From NCBI GenBank assembly GCA_964535025.1, contig CAZHRW010000156.1:1-7379 (forward strand): DNA of 7,379 nucleotides. Reading direction: 5' to 3'. Below, piece after piece: positions 6,029 to 7,379 of the stretch (the first letter of the stretch is position 1; the number at the start of each line of letters is the position of its first letter). A model generated the notes under the pieces. That model ran no database searches. It had not been told where the DNA came from and saw only the letters and a list, made by a program, of their open reading frames with translations. Origin of the DNA: JAAYZK01 sp964535025 (GTDB lineage Bacteria > Planctomycetota > Phycisphaerae > SM23-33 > FEN-1343). The translations under genes and the position numbers were made by a program.

Positions 6029-7075
6029 ATGATGATTCTCGCATTGGACCTTGGCAAGAGCAAGTCTGTGGGCTGCGTTTTGGACACGACGACCAACAAG
6101 CATCGGTTCTGTTCGGTGGCCACCACGCCCCAGGCGATCCACGACCGGCTGGTCAAGCTCGCCCCCGATCGCCTGGTGATCGAGGTGGGCACGCCGGCCG
6201 GCTGGGTGCACGACATCGGCGTGGCGTTGGGCCTGGAGGTCCAGGTGGCCAATCCCTCCAACGAGGGATGGCGGTGGCGCCAGGTCAAAGTCAAAACCGA
6301 TCGGCTGGACGCCTTGAAGCTGGCCAACCTGTCGATGGTCGATCAGTTGCCCACGGTGCACATGCCCGACGGGCCCACGCGTCAGTGGCGGCACCTGATT
6401 CACTACCGCAGCCGCCTGGTGGCGCGCCGGACGCGCATCAAGAATACGATCCGCGCGTTGCTGCACAGCCAGGGGCTGTCGATGCCCGGCGGCAAGAACG
6501 GCTGGACGCAGGCGTCGCTGGAGCAGTTGCAGGCGTGGGCGGCCCCGTTGGACCAGGTGGAACCGACGGAGCTGTGGCGTGGGGAGCTGTACGAGGAACT
6601 GCAGGCGTTGACGGCGGCCGAGGAGCAACTGGCACGCGTGGAAGCGAAGCTGGATGACTTGGCGGCCAAGAATGAGCGTGTTGCCCGTGTTCAGTCGATT
6701 CCGGGCATCGGGCCGCGGACAGCCGAACTGCTTGTGGCGGTAATCGACGATCCGCATCGATTCCGTTCGTCCAAGCAGGTCGGCAGCTACGTGGGACTGA
6801 CGCCTCGCAAGTTCCAGTCCGGCCAGATGGACCGCAACGGGCGGATCACCAAGGCCGGCAATGCCCAGTTGCGACGGATGCTGGTGGAGGTCAGTTGGCT
6901 GGCGTTGCAGTACAACCCCCAGTTACGGGCGGTGTTCCAACGGATCTGCCGCGCCAGCCGCACGCGGCGAAAGATCGCCATTGTGGCAGTGGCGAGGAAG
7001 CTGCTGACGTGGGCGTGGGCACTGCTGCGTGACGGCAGCACGTGGAATCCTGGTCGAGTCGGCCAAGCGGCGTAA
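6029..7075 (+). CDS. IS110-family DEDD recombinase (transposase)
   Basis: This 348-aa protein has the two domains of the family at normal length. The N-terminal RuvC-like DEDD domain (about 1-150) shows D7 in LALDLGKSK, E52 in VIEVGTP, and D91 and D94 in KTDRLDA, so the acidic set is complete. A charged helical stretch (about 184-220) is probably the coiled coil that joins the domains and mediates dimerisation. The C-terminal Tnp domain begins at SIPGIGPRTAELL (223) and contains YVGLTPRKFQSG and GRITKAGNAQLRRML; S264 in the SG pair is a candidate for the catalytic serine, though I cannot prove this by alignment. Such enzymes excise the element as a circle and insert it with the help of an element-encoded bridge RNA. 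A ribosome binding site and an uninterrupted frame suggest the gene is active. Confidence 0.95.
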   Translation: MMILALDLGKSKSVGCVLDTTTNKHRFCSVATTPQAIHDRLVKLAPDRLVIEVGTPAGWVHDIGVALGLEVQVANPSNEGWRWRQVKVKTDRLDALKLANLSMVDQLPTVHMPDGPTRQWRHLIHYRSRLVARRTRIKNTIRALLHSQGLSMPGGKNGWTQASLEQLQAWAAPLDQVEPTELWRGELYEELQALTAAEEQLARVEAKLDDLAAKNERVARVQSIPGIGPRTAELLVAVIDDPHRFRSSKQVGSYVGLTPRKFQSGQMDRNGRITKAGNAQLRRMLVEVSWLALQYNPQLRAVFQRICRASRTRRKIAIVAVARKLLTWAWALLRDGSTWNPGRVGQAA

Positions 7076-7356
7076 GGACGCCGAACAGACGGTGCTTCTG
7101 TCGGACGAACGACGTACCTGGCATGAGACGTCGAGCCTGATGCTTACGATGACAGCCCGATTCCAGCCTTGGGTGTTGATAAGCCTGCCCTTGTAGAATG
7201 GGCGTCATCGCAGAACTGACTGGGACCGCACGGCGTGAAGACGCGGAAAACCCGAATAGAAGGTTGAGCGCATCGGCCGACACGATCAACAACCACAACA
7301 AACGGCAACGACAGTAACTAGAGAAAAGCACGTGCAAGCGTAATCACACTATTGAC
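7076..7356 (+). ncRNA. candidate bridge RNA region of the insertion sequence
   Basis: The 281 nt between the recombinase stop and the right inverted repeat hold no gene but fold well. Hairpin 1: 7081-7089 with 7097-7104 (8 bp, bulged A at 7084, 7-nt loop). Hairpin 2: CGACGT 7110-7115 with ACGTCG 7128-7133 (12-nt loop). Hairpin 3: 7147-7158 with 7200-7210 (11 bp, bulged A at 7154), enclosing a 41-nt loop. A weaker fourth pairs GTTG 7263-7266 with CAAC 7287-7290 around an inner ATCG/CGAT stem. In IS1111-type elements the bridge RNA is expected on this 3' side, and long internal loops are where its DNA guides sit. The exact RNA ends and the second guide loop cannot be set from one sequence. Confidence 0.55.
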
Positions 7357-7372
7357 AGACCCGGCTTCATAG
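7357..7372 (-). repeat. right subterminal inverted repeat of the insertion sequence
   Basis: AGACCCGGCTTCATAG is the inverse of the left repeat with one base fewer. Two bases (AA) lie between it and the inferred right border, so the element is asymmetric outside its repeats, as is usual for IS1111-type elements. Confidence 0.75.
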
Positions 7373-7374
7373 AA

Positions 7375-7379
7375 GGCTG
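7375..7379. repeat. right copy of the GGCTG pentamer, at the window edge
   Basis: GGCTG directly follows the inferred right end and repeats 5909-5913. The window stops here, so the right-hand flank of the target is not visible. Confidence 0.5.

Larger units (their letters stand above)
5914..7374 (+). mobile_element. IS110-superfamily insertion sequence, IS1111 type, apparently complete
   Basis: The element is about 1.46 kb, a usual size for the group. It has a short left end (115 nt before the recombinase), one recombinase gene and a long right non-coding part (about 300 nt). Inverted repeats lie a few bases inside each end (5920-5936 and 7357-7372) and match over 16 positions with one extra A on the left. 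Subterminal repeats and a 3' non-coding region are the marks of the IS1111 subgroup; classical IS110 elements have the long non-coding part at the 5' end and lack such repeats. GGCTG stands at both borders. The borders are inferred from the repeats and pentamers and could be off by a few bases. The recombinase reads away from the kinase operon. No frameshift or truncation is seen. Confidence 0.8.

Noticed and set aside
7352..7357. Perfect -35 box TTGACA near the right end of the IS, as half of a junction or outward promoter
   Set aside because: No -10 box lies at 16-18 nt: the position falls on GGCTG, and across the predicted circle junction the nearest candidate (TATGAA) is about 29 nt away.

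Overview
The window is GC-rich bacterial chromosome carrying four housekeeping or signalling genes and one complete-looking insertion sequence. Gene content and protein style (a glycogen-synthase-like GT-B enzyme with a KxGG start, a YmdB/TIGR00282 metallophosphoesterase with GDH in place of GNH, and an NtrB/NtrC-like pair) suggest Planctomycetota, possibly Phycisphaerae. That placement is an impression from the proteins, not a proven assignment.

Layout, left to right. (1) 1-527 is less GC-rich and has no convincing gene, except a possible small reading frame that starts at 47 on the minus strand and runs off the left edge. (2) 528-2300 (-) encodes a glycogen-synthase-like glycosyltransferase. 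(3) 2301-2513 is a divergent intergenic region with a perfect TATAAT and a GC hairpin in front of the next gene. (4) 2514-3353 (+) encodes the YmdB-type phosphoesterase, which converges with (5). (5) 3396-5838 (-) is a two-gene operon: a soluble PAS histidine kinase followed, with an 8-nt overlap, by a sigma-54-dependent response regulator. (6) 5839-5913 is the kinase upstream region, with an 18-bp palindrome, a third copy of its half-site, and a -10-like box so close to the start that the transcript may be leaderless. (7) 5914-7374 is an IS110-superfamily element of the IS1111 type. It has a 348-aa DEDD recombinase, subterminal inverted repeats (5920-5936 and 7357-7372), the same GGCTG pentamer flanking both ends, and about 280 nt of highly foldable non-coding sequence after the recombinase.

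The two-component pair forms a self-contained regulatory module; its targets cannot be read from this window. The most interesting part is the 3' non-coding region of the insertion sequence, the expected place for a bridge RNA in IS1111-type elements. It folds into at least three clear hairpins. The large loop of the third holds a 9-nt stretch exactly complementary to the predicted circle junction of the same element, centred on GGCTG. The element sits directly beside the palindrome upstream of the kinase, which hints at the target it recognises and may have separated the kinase from upstream control sequences. The window ends at the right edge of the element, as a contig broken at a repeat would.
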